A DNA stretch of 64,000 bases from Thioclava sediminum (GTDB taxonomy: Bacteria > Pseudomonadota > Alphaproteobacteria > Rhodobacterales > Rhodobacteraceae): assembly GCF_002020355.1 (NCBI RefSeq), contig NZ_MPZV01000002.1, forward strand, positions 558,001 through 622,000, given 5' to 3'. The notes beneath the pieces are model-generated. The model saw only the letters and a list, made by a program, of their open reading frames with translations, made no database searches and was not told the DNA's origin. Positions within the stretch are counted from its first letter, which is position 1, and each line of letters opens with the position of its first letter. Shown here piece after piece: positions 35,516-44,737 of this stretch. A program made the translations under genes and the position numbers.

Positions 35516-37090
35516 ATGGCCCGAATCGCCTTTATTCTTCTGACCCATAAGGATCCTGACGGGATCATCGCGCAGGCGGAACGGCTGACGCAGACGGGCG
35601 ATTATGTGGCGATCCATTTCGACGCGCGCGCCAAGCCCGAACATTACCGCAAGCTGCGCAGCGCGCTCGATGCCAATCCCAATGTCACCTTCGCGAAAAA
35701 GCGCGTCAAATGCGGCTGGGGCGAATGGAGCCTCGTCGCCGCGACTCTGGAAGCAGTAAAAGCCGCGGTCGCCGATTTCCCGCGCGCCACCCATTTCTAC
35801 ATGCTCTCGGGCGATTGCATGCAGATCAAATCGGCCGAGTACGCGCATAACTTCCTCGATGCGGAAGAGGTCGATTACATCGAAAGCTTCGACTTCTTAT
35901 CGTCGGGCTGGATCAAGACGGGGATGAAGGAAGACCGGCTGGTCTATCGCCACTGGTTCAACGAGCGCAATCAACCCAAGCGGTTCTACCTCGCTTATAA
36001 CCTGCAAAAGCAACTCAAGCTGTCGCGCGAGGTGCCGAGCGATCTGCAGATGATGATCGGCTCGCAATGGTGGTGTCTGCGGCGGCGGACGATGGAGCAG
36101 GTGCTCGATTTCATCAAGGCGCGGCCCGATGTGATGCGGTTCTTCCGCACGACATGGATCCCGGACGAGACCTTCTTCCAGACCATCGTCCATCACCTGA
36201 TCCCCGAGACCGAGATCCGCACCCGGACGCTGACCTTCCTGATGTTCACCGATTACGGGATGCCGGCGAATTTCTACAACGACCATTACGATCTGCTGCT
36301 GGCGCAGGATTACCTCTTCGCGCGCAAGATCAGCCCCGAGGCGCGCGACCTGAAGCAGCGTCTGGGCGAGCTGTGGACGCGCGAGGGCGTGGAGTTCGCC
36401 GTCTCGAACGAGGGCCGCGCGCTGCATCGCTTCCTCACCGGGCGGGGGCGCATTGGCCGTCGCTTCGCGCCCCGCTTCTGGGAGGCGGAGGCGACCTTGG
36501 GCCGCGAGCGCACGCTGACCCTGATCCTGTGCAAGAAATGGCATGTCGCGAAACGGCTGGTGACCGAGTTCCGCAAACGCTCCTCCATTCCGGCCCTCGA
36601 TTACGTCTTCAACGAGATGGGCCCCCTGCCCGATCTCGGCGGCATCGAGACCAGCCCGGAAAAGCGCAACCGTCACCGCCGTGCGCTGATGCGGATGGTC
36701 TTCGACCACGAGAACGCCGACCGCATGGTGGTCTGCGTCGATCCCGCCGAGCTGGACGTGATCGAGGATTTCACCCGCGACAAATGCCAGACCCGCATTC
36801 TCGAGATCGAGTGCCAGTTCTCCGACGACTATCTCAAGGGTCACGCGCAGCGCGTCGGCCTTGCAGGGCAGCATACGCCGCCGCAGGTGGTGGAGCAGAT
36901 GCTGCCGACGATCCGCGCCGATCTGCACCATGAATCCGAACGTCTCCGCGATGCCGAGTTCGAGAATTACGCCCTCATGCGCGAGGGCGGCGAGATCGAG
37001 GACAACGCCCGCGCGCTGGCCCATGCGCTCGACATCCCCTCCGATATGGCGCAGGAATTGGCCGAACTCGACTACATCTTCCGCGACTGA
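35516..37090 (+). CDS. GT14-type (core-2/I-branching-like) glycosyltransferase with C-terminal extension
   Basis: This 524-residue protein starts with IAFILLTHKDPDG and continues through FYMLSGDCMQIKS and WWCLRRRTMEQVL, the pattern of the Branch/GT14 family that includes xylosyltransferases and core-2 enzymes. The second half (about 290-524) is an extra domain, which I believe corresponds to a Rhodobacterales-specific DUF (DUF5928); that label is from memory. No signal peptide or membrane helix, so it acts in the cytosol. It is divergent from a sulfotransferase gene. Confidence 0.82.
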   Translation: MARIAFILLTHKDPDGIIAQAERLTQTGDYVAIHFDARAKPEHYRKLRSALDANPNVTFAKKRVKCGWGEWSLVAATLEAVKAAVADFPRATHFYMLSGDCMQIKSAEYAHNFLDAEEVDYIESFDFLSSGWIKTGMKEDRLVYRHWFNERNQPKRFYLAYNLQKQLKLSREVPSDLQMMIGSQWWCLRRRTMEQVLDFIKARPDVMRFFRTTWIPDETFFQTIVHHLIPETEIRTRTLTFLMFTDYGMPANFYNDHYDLLLAQDYLFARKISPEARDLKQRLGELWTREGVEFAVSNEGRALHRFLTGRGRIGRRFAPRFWEAEATLGRERTLTLILCKKWHVAKRLVTEFRKRSSIPALDYVFNEMGPLPDLGGIETSPEKRNRHRRALMRMVFDHENADRMVVCVDPAELDVIEDFTRDKCQTRILEIECQFSDDYLKGHAQRVGLAGQHTPPQVVEQMLPTIRADLHHESERLRDAEFENYALMREGGEIEDNARALAHALDIPSDMAQELAELDYIFRD

Positions 37091-37101
37091 GGAGAGAGGC
37101 C

Positions 37102-37482
37102 ATGGCCTATACCTATGACGATCAGAACATCTTCGCCAAGATCCTGCGCGGCGAGATCCCGAACGACACCGTGCTGGAGACCGAGCATACGCTGGCCTTC
37201 CGCGACATCGCCCCGAAAGCGCCCGAGCATGTGCTGGTGATCCCGAAAGGCGCCTATGTCGCGCTCGATCATTTCTGCGCCGAGGCGAGCGATGCCGAGA
37301 TCGTCGATTTCCACCGCACCGTGGCCGAGATCTGCAAGATGACCGGCGCGAGCCCGGGCGAAGGCGGCGAGGGCTATCGCGGCATCACCAATGCGGGCGA
37401 GAACGGCGTGCAGGAAGTGCCGCATTACCACCTGCACATTCTCGCAGGTCGCCCGCTCGGGCCGATGCTGCTGATGCGCTAA
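37102..37482 (+). CDS. HIT-family nucleotide hydrolase (HinT-like)
   Basis: This 126-residue protein carries the histidine triad HYHLHIL (His108, His110, His112 as the nucleophile) and the N-terminal FAKILRGEIP segment of HinT proteins. It would cleave purine nucleoside phosphoramidates or lysyl-AMP. GAGGAGAGAGG lies before the ATG. It begins 11 bases after the glycosyltransferase gene, possibly in the same transcript. Confidence 0.94.
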   Translation: MAYTYDDQNIFAKILRGEIPNDTVLETEHTLAFRDIAPKAPEHVLVIPKGAYVALDHFCAEASDAEIVDFHRTVAEICKMTGASPGEGGEGYRGITNAGENGVQEVPHYHLHILAGRPLGPMLLMR

Positions 37483-37488
37483 GTCTTG

Positions 37489-37515
37489 CGGCGCGCCCTG
37501 ATTCCGGGCGCGCCG
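37489..37515. terminator. GC hairpin between convergent HIT and PfkB genes
   Basis: A perfect 10-bp stem (37489-37498 with 37506-37515) and a seven-base loop fill the gap between two convergent genes. There is no T-run, so it is probably a mixed-type or Rho-assisted terminator. Confidence 0.5.
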
Positions 37516-37522
37516 GACAGGC

Positions 37523-38509
37523 TTAGATGAGCCCGCGATCGGCGAAGAGCGCCTTCACATCGATCTCGGGCCGTGCGCCGTAATGGCCGATCACCTCGGC
37601 CGCCGCAGCACAACCCATCTTGCCCGCAGTCTCTAGGCTCTGCCCCGTCGCGTAGCCATAGAGGAAGCCTGCCGCGAACTGATCGCCCGCGCCCGTCGCA
37701 TCGACCGGCACCACGCGCTTGACCGGAACCGTCGCGCGTTCCTCGCCACGGATCAGGATCACGTCGTCGCCCGAGCGCGTGCAGACCACCAGCTCGCATT
37801 CCTCGGCCGCCTGTTTCAAAGCCGCATCCAGATCGGTCTGGTAGAGCGATTCCCATTCGTGCTGGTTGCCGATCACGTAATCCATCTGGTCGCGCACCAG
37901 ACGGCGGAAATCGTCGCGGTGACGGTCGACGCAGAACGGGTCCGACAGCGCGATCCCCGCCTTGCCGCCGCCACGGTGACAGCCCTGCGCGGCCTTCAGG
38001 AACGCCGCTTTCCCGTGATCCTTGTCGAAGAGATAGCCTTCGAGGAACAGAAGCTGCGTGTTCTCCACCACCTCGAGGCTGACATCCTCGGTCGAGACCT
38101 CCGCCGAAATCCCCAGATAGGTGTTCATCGAGCGCTCACCGTCCGGCGTCACGAAAATCATCGAACGCGAGGTCGGGAGTTCCCCATCCTTCACTGGCGG
38201 GTTCGGGAAATCCGTGCCCTCGCCATGCAGAGCCGCCTCGTAGAAGCGCCCCAGCGTGTCGTCGCGCACCCGGCCGATAAAGGCGGTCGTCAGACCCAGA
38301 TTGCCCAGCCCCGCGATCGTGTTGCCGACCGAACCGCCCGGCGCCTGCGTGCGCTCTTTCATCGCGCCGTACAGCGTCTCGCCGCGCTCGCGCTCGATCA
38401 ACTGCATGATGCCTTTCTCGATGCCCATATGCTCGAGAAAGCTGTCGTCGCATTGCGCGATCACGTCCACGACGGCATTGCCGATACCGACGACCTGATA
38501 CTGTTTCAA
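37523..38509 (-). CDS. PfkB-family sugar/nucleoside kinase (adenosine kinase-like)
   Basis: This 328-residue kinase has the PfkB signatures: APGGSVGNTIAGLG near residue 57 and the C-terminal DATGAGDQFAAGF with the catalytic Asp. Overall it resembles the adenosine kinase-like group of alphaproteobacteria, but the substrate is not proven. The start is a TTG at 38509 that overlaps the nth stop codon as TTGA, with GGAG eight bases upstream, so translation is coupled to nth. Confidence 0.88.
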   Translation of the reverse strand: MKQYQVVGIGNAVVDVIAQCDDSFLEHMGIEKGIMQLIERERGETLYGAMKERTQAPGGSVGNTIAGLGNLGLTTAFIGRVRDDTLGRFYEAALHGEGTDFPNPPVKDGELPTSRSMIFVTPDGERSMNTYLGISAEVSTEDVSLEVVENTQLLFLEGYLFDKDHGKAAFLKAAQGCHRGGGKAGIALSDPFCVDRHRDDFRRLVRDQMDYVIGNQHEWESLYQTDLDAALKQAAEECELVVCTRSGDDVILIRGEERATVPVKRVVPVDATGAGDQFAAGFLYGYATGQSLETAGKMGCAAAAEVIGHYGARPEIDVKALFADRGLI

Positions 38510-39150
38510 AGGGGTTTCTCCTCAAACTGGCACAGATCCTTGATCGGACAGGCCTGACATTTGGGTTTGCGCGCCACGCAGATATAGCGACCGTGCAGGA
38601 TCAGCCAGTGATGGGCGTGGCGCTGGTATTCGACGGGCACGTTGTCTTCGATGGCGCGCTCGACCGCGTCCACATCCTTGCCCGGACAGATGCCGCTGCG
38701 GTTTCCGACGCGGAAGATATGCGTGTCGACCGCCTGCGCGGGATGGCCGAACCACATGTTCAGCACGACATTCGCGGTCTTGCGCCCCACGCCCGGCAGC
38801 GATTGCAGCGCGGCACGCGAGGACGGCACCTCACCGTTATACTGATCGACGAGGATCTGGCTCAGCTTGATGACGTTCTTCGCCTTCTGCCGGAACAGAC
38901 CGATCGTCTTGATATGTTCGGTCACGCCTTCCAGACCCAGCTCCAACATCATCTCGGGCGTGTCGGCCACGGCGAAAAGTTTCCGCGTCGCCTTGTTGAC
39001 CCCCGCATCGGTCGCCTGCGCAGACAGCGCCACGGCCACCACCAGCGTATAGGCGTTGACGTGCTCGAGCTCCCCCTTGGGATGGGGTTCCGAGGCTTCG
39101 AACCGCGCGAAGACCTCTTTCATCGTGGCATAATCGAATTGCTTGGCCAT
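38506..39150 (-). CDS. nth: Endonuclease III
   Basis: This 214-residue base-excision repair glycosylase/AP lyase has the helix-hairpin-helix LPGVGRKTA with catalytic Lys124, Asp142 in VDTHIFR, and the [4Fe-4S] ligands Cys191, 198, 201 and 207. It removes oxidised pyrimidines. AGGAAAG precedes the ATG. It shares a two-gene run with the PfkB kinase. Confidence 0.97.
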   Translation of the reverse strand: MAKQFDYATMKEVFARFEASEPHPKGELEHVNAYTLVVAVALSAQATDAGVNKATRKLFAVADTPEMMLELGLEGVTEHIKTIGLFRQKAKNVIKLSQILVDQYNGEVPSSRAALQSLPGVGRKTANVVLNMWFGHPAQAVDTHIFRVGNRSGICPGKDVDAVERAIEDNVPVEYQRHAHHWLILHGRYICVARKPKCQACPIKDLCQFEEKPL

Positions 39151-39264
39151 GCTTTCCTAATGCCCGCCACGCGCGCGAAGGGCAAGGCCGCGCGCAAACC
39201 GCAGCTTTCGGGTCGCGCGCCTGACGCCCGCGCCCTAGGATCGACGAGAACCAAGAGGTGCGTG

Positions 39265-40119
39265 ATGAACGACCACAGCGACATTGCCGAGAGCTACCAC
39301 TATCAGGTCATCGCCCGCGCGCTGGCCGAGATCGACGCAGCACAAGCGGCGGGTGAATTGCTGACGCTCGAAGCGATCTCGGCGCGGCTGTCGATGAGCC
39401 CCGCGCATTTCCAGCGGCTGTTTTCGGCCTGGGTCGGGGTCTCTCCGAAACGCTACCAGCAATATCTGACGCTCGACTTCGTGCGTGAGTTGCTGAGCCA
39501 GCGCCTGCCGCTCGACGAGGTGGCCGACCGATCGGGACTGTCCGGCACGGGCCGGTTACACGATCTGGTGCTGCGCTGGGAGGCGATGACGCCCGGGGCG
39601 TTTGCCCGCGGCGGCGAAGGCGTCACGATCCGCTGGGGACGGTTCGACAGCCCCTTTGGCCCGGTGATCGCGATGGGCACCGATCAGGGGCTCTGCGGCA
39701 TGGGCTTCACCGCCGAGATGGGCGAACGCGAAACCTTTGACGATCTCGCCCGCCGCTGGCCCGAGGCTCGCTTTACCGAAGACCCCGAGCCGCTGCGTCC
39801 TTGGGTCGACGCCGCCTTCAGCCGCCACGGCGAGGCGAAGCTGACGCTGATCGGCGCGCCGTTCCAGATCAAGGTCTGGGAGGCGCTGCTCTCGATTCCT
39901 TCGGGGCAGGTCACCACCTATTCCGACATCGCCGAGGCGATTGGCAACCCCAAGGCCGTGCGCGCCGTGGGCACCGCCGTGGGCCGCAACCCGATCTCCT
40001 TCCTGATTCCCTGCCACCGCGCCCTGCGCAAATCGGGCGGATTGGGCGGCTATCACTGGGGTCTGGGCGTCAAACGCGCGATTCTGGGCTGGGAAGGCGC
40101 CCGCGCAGAGGCCGATTGA
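39265..40119 (+). CDS. Ada-like AraC/O6-methylguanine-DNA methyltransferase fusion
   Basis: This 284-residue protein joins an AraC-type helix-turn-helix (about 20-110) to an O6-alkylguanine-DNA methyltransferase domain with acceptor Cys250 in IPCHR and the downstream GGYHWG. It lacks the N-terminal zinc-cysteine domain of E. coli Ada, so it can repair alkylated guanine and bind DNA but probably does not use Cys38-type phosphotriester sensing. AAGAGGTG precedes the ATG at 39265. It is divergent from nth, another repair gene. Confidence 0.92.
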   Translation: MNDHSDIAESYHYQVIARALAEIDAAQAAGELLTLEAISARLSMSPAHFQRLFSAWVGVSPKRYQQYLTLDFVRELLSQRLPLDEVADRSGLSGTGRLHDLVLRWEAMTPGAFARGGEGVTIRWGRFDSPFGPVIAMGTDQGLCGMGFTAEMGERETFDDLARRWPEARFTEDPEPLRPWVDAAFSRHGEAKLTLIGAPFQIKVWEALLSIPSGQVTTYSDIAEAIGNPKAVRAVGTAVGRNPISFLIPCHRALRKSGGLGGYHWGLGVKRAILGWEGARAEAD

Positions 40120-40260
40120 GCGTCCCTCCGCCGCTTCTACCGCCAGATGATGCGCGGATTTCCGCGCTTCACGAAAAGGGCATGGAACCTGCGCGAATTT
40201 TACGCGTATCTTCCGGCAAGCCTCGAGACATGGGGCGACCAGAGAAGGCAGAGACAGAAC

Positions 40261-40941
40261 ATGACCACCGTTCTCAAGACCAAAACCATTCTTCTGAGCG
40301 CCGCCGCTGCGATGGCGCTTACCGCTTGTGTGCCGGGCGGCTACACCGGGGCGAACAACCCCGACCAAAGCCCGAACGCAAACCGCAATGCCGGTGCGAT
40401 CACCGGTGCGCTGATCGGCGGCGCCCTCGGCGCCAAGAGCAAAGGCGACGAAAAGCTGACCAAAGCCGCAGCCGGCGCGATCGTCGGCGGCGTGATCGGC
40501 GGCGCGATCGGTTCGCAGCTCGACCGTCAGGCGCAGGAACTGCGTCGCGACCTGACCACCAACGGCGTCAGCGTCGTGCGTCAGGGCAACCAGCTGATCG
40601 TGACGATGCCGCAAGACGTGCTCTTCGCGACCGACAGCGCGGCCGTGCGCCCCGATCTGCAGCGCGACCTGTACACGCTCGCAGGCAGCCTCAACCGCTA
40701 TCCGGACACCACCGTCGAAGTCGTCGGCCATACCGACAACACCGGCGATGCGGCCTACAACATGCGCCTGTCGCGTCAGCGCGCGCAGTCGGTGGCCAAT
40801 GTCCTGATTAACGGCGGCGTCCCGAGCTACCGCGTGATCCCGACGGGTCGCGGCGAGGATCAGCCCATCGCGAGCAACCTGACCCCCGAGGGTCGTCAGG
40901 CCAACCGCCGGGTCGAATTCATCATTCGTCCGAACAACTAA
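40261..40941 (+). CDS. OmpA-family outer-membrane lipoprotein (YiaD/Pal-like)
   Basis: This 226-residue protein has a lipoprotein signal with lipobox LTAC, glycine-zipper segments (AITGALIGGALG, AIVGGVIGGAIG) that can insert in the outer membrane, and a C-terminal OmpA peptidoglycan-binding domain with GHTDNTGDAAYNMRLSRQRA and NRRVEF. The ATG at 40261 is chosen because it gives a proper signal peptide; an upstream ATG at 40147 adds 38 unrelated codons. A strong terminator follows. Confidence 0.92.
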   Translation: MTTVLKTKTILLSAAAAMALTACVPGGYTGANNPDQSPNANRNAGAITGALIGGALGAKSKGDEKLTKAAAGAIVGGVIGGAIGSQLDRQAQELRRDLTTNGVSVVRQGNQLIVTMPQDVLFATDSAAVRPDLQRDLYTLAGSLNRYPDTTVEVVGHTDNTGDAAYNMRLSRQRAQSVANVLINGGVPSYRVIPTGRGEDQPIASNLTPEGRQANRRVEFIIRPNN

Positions 40942-40960
40942 ACCGCTCGTCAGAGTGGGA

Positions 40961-40988
40961 AAAGGGCCGGGGAAACCCGGCCTTTTTT
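40961..40988 (+). terminator. Rho-independent terminator of the OmpA lipoprotein gene
   Basis: A GGCCGGG/CCCGGCC stem with extra G-T and A-T pairs closes a GAAA tetraloop and is followed by a six-base T-run. Confidence 0.9.
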
Positions 40989-41039
40989 CATTGCCGACGA
41001 CCCGATCTGGTCATACATCTTTACCACATGGAGGGGTGC

Positions 41040-41801
41040 ATGCCATTTCAGAAGATCGAATCCGAGAAGCTCGCGAATGCTGTCGTGCGCCAGATCGAGC
41101 AGCTCATCCTGCAGGGCATTCTGCGTCCCGGCGAGCGTCTCCCCTCCGAGCGAGAGCTGTCCGAGCGCCTTGGCGTCTCGCGTCCGAGCCTGCGCGAAGC
41201 GGTCGCGGAACTGCAGGAATCGGGTCTCCTGACCACCCGCGCCGGGGCCGGGATCTATGTCGCCGAGGTGCTCGATTCCGCCTTCTCGCCTGCCCTGATC
41301 CGGCTGTTTGCGCGCAACGATCAGGCGCTGTTCGATTACATCTCGTTCCGCCGCGACATGGAGGGGCTCGCCGCCGAGCGCGCGGCGCAATGCGGCTCGG
41401 ACACCGATCTCGCGGTGATCCAGACGCTGTTCTCCCAAATGGAAGCGGCCCATTCCAAACGCAATCCCACGCAGGAGGCGCAGCTCGATGCGCAGTTCCA
41501 CATGGCGATCATCGAGGCGAGCCACAACGTCATCATGATCCACATGATGCGCGCGATGTTCGACCTGCTCGCCGAGGGCGTGTTCTACAACCGCTCGATG
41601 ATGTTCCGGAACCGCGGCACGCGCAGCAAGCTGCTCGACCAGCACCGGGCGATCAACGAGGCGATCCAGCGCCGCGACGCCTCTGCCGCGCGCAAGGCCA
41701 TCGCGGCCCATATGGAATTCGTCGAAGTCGAGATGGCGGCGATGCGCCGGGCCGAGCGCAACGAGGCCACCGCGCGCTTACGTCTCGAACATAACCGCTG
41801 A
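41040..41801 (+). CDS. GntR/FadR-subfamily transcriptional regulator
   Basis: This 253-residue regulator has an N-terminal winged helix (RPGERLPSERELSERLGVSRPSLREA) and an all-helical FCD ligand domain with metal-binding-type residues (Asp, His in FHMAIIEASHN and HMMRAMF, and a late QHRAI). It resembles the PdhR/LldR group that senses small organic acids. GGAGGGG lies just before the ATG at 41040; an ATG at 41028 overlaps that ribosome site. TGGT...ACCA at 41008-41026 could be its own operator. No target gene is adjacent. Confidence 0.88.
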   Translation: MPFQKIESEKLANAVVRQIEQLILQGILRPGERLPSERELSERLGVSRPSLREAVAELQESGLLTTRAGAGIYVAEVLDSAFSPALIRLFARNDQALFDYISFRRDMEGLAAERAAQCGSDTDLAVIQTLFSQMEAAHSKRNPTQEAQLDAQFHMAIIEASHNVIMIHMMRAMFDLLAEGVFYNRSMMFRNRGTRSKLLDQHRAINEAIQRRDASAARKAIAAHMEFVEVEMAAMRRAERNEATARLRLEHNR

Positions 41802-41832
41802 GCCCACATCACTTCTGAGCCCAAGACAAAGA

Positions 41833-41861
41833 AAAACCCCGGCCCATCGGACCGGGGTTTT
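41833..41861. terminator. Bidirectional terminator between the GntR gene and atpF
   Basis: A perfect 10-bp stem AAAACCCCGG/CCGGGGTTTT with a nine-base loop lies between convergent genes and has A and T tracts on both sides. Confidence 0.9.
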
Positions 41862-41884
41862 CAATGTCACCCGTTAGGGGGAGA

Positions 41885-42442
41885 TCAGTTCAGGCGCTGT
41901 TCGACTTCCGAAAGCGAGCTGTCGATCATCGCGGCACGGTCCGACGCGCTCAGCTGCTTGGCGAGCACATCACCAGCGGCGGCCACGGCAACCGACACGG
42001 CGCGGTCCTTGACCTCTTTCAGAGCCTGCGCCTCGGCCGAGGCGATCTGCTCGTCAGCGGCCTTCAGGCGGCGCTCGATCGAGACCTTCAGGTCTTCCTT
42101 GGCCTTCTCGGCAGCGGCTTCGGCGTCGCGCTTGGCGGCGGCGACGATCTGGTCGGCCTGCCCCTGCACTTCGCGCGACTTGCGCTCGTAGCTGGCCAGA
42201 ACCGCCTGCGCCTCGTCACGCAGCTTGCGCGCTTCGTCGAGATCCGAGCGGATGTTCGTCGCGCGCTTGTCGAGCATCTTGCCCAGCATGCCCGGCACCT
42301 TCGCGTAAAGCACGATGCCCACGAAGATGATGAAGGCGATGGTCACGATGAAGTTCGTGTTCCAAAGCGAGAAGAACGGGCCCGTCGCTGCGAAGGCGGG
42401 CTGTGCCGCCACGAACGGAAGGAGAAGCGAGAGTTTCTTCAT
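41885..42442 (-). CDS. atpF: ATP synthase F0 subunit b
   Basis: This 185-residue stator subunit has an N-terminal hydrophobic leader that looks like a cleavable signal (ending PAFAA), one membrane helix (about 28-48) and a long charged coiled coil that reaches F1. It is the last gene of the F0 operon on the minus strand. Rhodobacteraceae keep b and b' as two genes, as seen here. Confidence 0.95.
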   Translation of the reverse strand: MKKLSLLLPFVAAQPAFAATGPFFSLWNTNFIVTIAFIIFVGIVLYAKVPGMLGKMLDKRATNIRSDLDEARKLRDEAQAVLASYERKSREVQGQADQIVAAAKRDAEAAAEKAKEDLKVSIERRLKAADEQIASAEAQALKEVKDRAVSVAVAAAGDVLAKQLSASDRAAMIDSSLSEVEQRLN

Positions 42443-42446
42443 CGTC

Positions 42447-43010
42447 TTAACCTTTCAGCCGTTGTTCGACAGCCGCGTTGACAGCCGATGCGTCCGAATT
42501 GCCACCCAGAGCCGCGACGATCTCGCCGGCGGTGTCCTTGGCGACCTGATCGACCGCTGCAAGCGCGCCGTCACGGATTTCCGCGATGCGGGCTTCCGAT
42601 TCCGCGGAGCGTGCGGCGATCTCGGCATCTGCCTTGGCGATAGCCGCGTCGAGGTCCTTTTGGATCTCGGCCTTGGTTTCGCCTGCGATCTTCTGCGCCT
42701 GAGCGCGTGCTTCGGCCAGAGCCTTCTCGTAAGCGGCTTCGGCCTCTTCGGCCTTGCGCTTGAAGTCTTCGGCCGCGGCGATGTCACCCGCGATCGTGCC
42801 CTGACGATCGGCGAGAACTGCCTCGATCCGGGGCAGTGCGATGCGCGTCAGCAGCCAGTAGATCGCGACCAGAGCGACCACGAGCCAGAAGATCTGGTTC
42901 GGGTAGCTCGAGAAGTCGAGCTGCGGCATACCGGCCTTTTGCGCGGTATGTGCCGCGCCTTGGGCCGCATCAGCGGCTGCGTGCGCTGTATTTTGCGTTT
43001 CGCTTGCCAT
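42447..43010 (-). CDS. atpF2: ATP synthase F0 subunit b'
   Basis: This 187-residue protein has an Ala/Thr-rich soluble N terminus, the membrane segment [21 protein letters not shown] (about 40-60) and a coiled coil rich in Ala, Glu and Lys. It pairs with the b subunit in the peripheral stalk. It lies four bases before atpF and 91 bases after atpE. Confidence 0.95.
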   Translation of the reverse strand: MASETQNTAHAAADAAQGAAHTAQKAGMPQLDFSSYPNQIFWLVVALVAIYWLLTRIALPRIEAVLADRQGTIAGDIAAAEDFKRKAEEAEAAYEKALAEARAQAQKIAGETKAEIQKDLDAAIAKADAEIAARSAESEARIAEIRDGALAAVDQVAKDTAGEIVAALGGNSDASAVNAAVEQRLKG

Positions 43011-43101
43011 GTCGTCCCTCGACCCTGATCACAAATCCCCTTGCGGGTCACGGGATGGGCTCCGAATGAGCCCACCCGCCCTCAAGGAAAAGCGTGCTGG
43101 A

Positions 43102-43338
43102 TCAGACGGCGAACATCAGCAGCAGCGCGACGAGGAACGAGAAGATCCCGAGCGCTTCTGCGAAGGCGATGCCGATGAAGAGGGTCGCGGTCTGGCCAGC
43201 GGCCGCCGAGGGGTTGCGCAGTGCGCCCGACAGGAAGTTGCCGGCAACGTTGCCCACACCGATAGCCGAGCCGCCCATGCCCATGCAGGCCAGACCAGCG
43301 CCGATGTAAGCACCCATTTGAACGATATTGCCTTCCAT
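43102..43338 (-). CDS. atpE: ATP synthase F0 subunit c
   Basis: This 78-residue hairpin of two membrane helices forms the rotor ring. The proton-carrying residue is Glu61 in AFAEALGIF, and the polar loop is RNPSA (41-45). AAGGAG lies eight bases before the ATG, the strongest ribosome site in the operon, in keeping with the many copies needed per ring. No sodium-binding signature is evident. Confidence 0.97.
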   Translation of the reverse strand: MEGNIVQMGAYIGAGLACMGMGGSAIGVGNVAGNFLSGALRNPSAAAGQTATLFIGIAFAEALGIFSFLVALLLMFAV

Positions 43339-43402
43339 TGTCGTAACTCCTTGAGGTTGGAAGTGGCAGAAATTTGGTGAACTGGTTCGATCCGTTATCC
43401 GG

Positions 43403-44179
43403 TCAGTGTGCCGGGTGAAGCGCGTCGCGCAGATAGACGCAGGTCAGGATCGTGAAGACATAGGCCTGGATAAAGGCCACGAGAACTTCGAGCCCGTACA
43501 TCGCGGTGATCGCGAGGATCGACAGCGGGGTGACGGCGATGCCGACGCCCGAGAACAGGATCAGCGGCGCGAAGGCGGCGAACACTTTCATAACCGCGTG
43601 GCCAGCCATCATGTTGCCCGCAAGACGAATGGAGTGGCTGACGGGCCGCACGAAGTAGGAGATGATCTCGATGATCGCGAGGATCGGGCGCAGCGCCAGC
43701 GGTGCCGAGGCCACCCAGAACAGGCTCAGGAAGCCCGCGCCGTTCTTGACGAAACCGATCACGGTCACCGCAACGAACACGGCGATCGCCAGCAGACCGG
43801 TCACAGCGATATGCGAGGTCGTGGTGAAGCCGCGCGGCAGCAGACCGAGGAAGTTCGAGAAGACGATGAACAGGAAGACCGTGAAGATATAGGGGAAGAA
43901 CTTCAGCGCGTCCTTGCCCGCCACGTCTTCGACCATCTTGTGAATGAAGCCGTAGGACAACTCCGCGATCGACTGGGCGCGCGAGGGCACCACGGCGCGG
44001 CCGCGGGTGCCGATCACGAGCATGAAGAAGATCGCCAGAACGGCGATCGCCATCCACAGCGTCGCATTGGTCGGCGTGTACCAGTGAACCGGGCCATCGC
44101 CGAAGAGGGGCTTAACGATAAACTGATCCATCGGATGGAAGGTCAGTTCACTGCGCATTTCCTGTTCAAGAGTTGCCAC
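43403..44179 (-). CDS. atpB: ATP synthase F0 subunit a
   Basis: This 258-residue membrane protein forms the proton half-channels. The essential arginine is in [13 protein letters not shown], and the late helix has [13 protein letters not shown] chose the GTG at 44179 because AGGAAG lies five bases before it. It overlaps atpI by 14 bases, which implies coupled translation. An ATG at 44158 is a possible alternative with a poorly spaced ribosome site. Confidence 0.94.
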   Translation of the reverse strand: MATLEQEMRSELTFHPMDQFIVKPLFGDGPVHWYTPTNATLWMAIAVLAIFFMLVIGTRGRAVVPSRAQSIAELSYGFIHKMVEDVAGKDALKFFPYIFTVFLFIVFSNFLGLLPRGFTTTSHIAVTGLLAIAVFVAVTVIGFVKNGAGFLSLFWVASAPLALRPILAIIEIISYFVRPVSHSIRLAGNMMAGHAVMKVFAAFAPLILFSGVGIAVTPLSILAITAMYGLEVLVAFIQAYVFTILTCVYLRDALHPAH

Positions 44180-44522
44180 GGTCGTCTTCCTCTTCATCGG
44201 CCATGTCGGCCGCACGCTCTTCGTTCATTTCCTTGGCCGAGCGAAGCATCACCTTCACCCCGGCCGCGAGCCCGAGAAGCGTGAACAGCACCATCATCCA
44301 AGGCATCGTGCCCATAAGCACATCCAGCCCGTATCCGATGCCGAAGCCGATCCCCAGCCCCGAAACCATTTCGATCACCATACGCCAGGCCATATTCGCC
44401 TGGGACAGATGATGATCGGCACGTTGCGGAGGCGGTTCTTGCGTCTTTCTCACTGCCGCAAGCTTCTTCTCAAGCGCTGCGAGGCGCTCGGGATCGGGCT
44501 CGTCGGAGCGGTGATCAGGCAT
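44166..44522 (-). CDS. atpI: ATP synthase accessory protein AtpI
   Basis: This 118-residue protein has a charged N terminus and two membrane helices with glycine-rich [13 protein letters not shown], typical of AtpI, thought to help c-ring assembly or Mg2+ supply. The C terminus is acidic. It heads the F0 operon atpI-B-E-b'-b. The promoter must lie in the 215-base gap shared with the divergent ArsR gene. Confidence 0.92.
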   Translation of the reverse strand: MPDHRSDEPDPERLAALEKKLAAVRKTQEPPPQRADHHLSQANMAWRMVIEMVSGLGIGFGIGYGLDVLMGTMPWMMVLFTLLGLAAGVKVMLRSAKEMNEERAADMADEEEDDRGNS

Positions 44523-44690
44523 GGTTCGGCCCCCACTCAGGTCTCAGCCGTGATAGCCGTGCCCCCCGCCTGAGTCAATTCCGGATAGGCCCCTTAAAGC
44601 ACCTCGCAACCCATTGATCCGTAACGATTTTGAAAATAGGCCTCAAATTCGCGCCGCGCCAAGCTCACGCAAATGCGAGCAATCGCATAT

Positions 44691-44706
44691 TCAACCGATC
44701 GGTTGA
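44691..44706. promoter_or_regulatory. Perfect 16-bp palindrome upstream of the ArsR-type regulator
   Basis: TCAACCGATCGGTTGA is its own reverse complement. It ends 31 bases before the regulator ATG, in the gap shared with the divergent F0 operon, and is a natural candidate for autorepression. Confidence 0.55.
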
Positions 44707-44737
44707 CGTTTATCGCGGGGCGCCCCATCAAGGAGCG

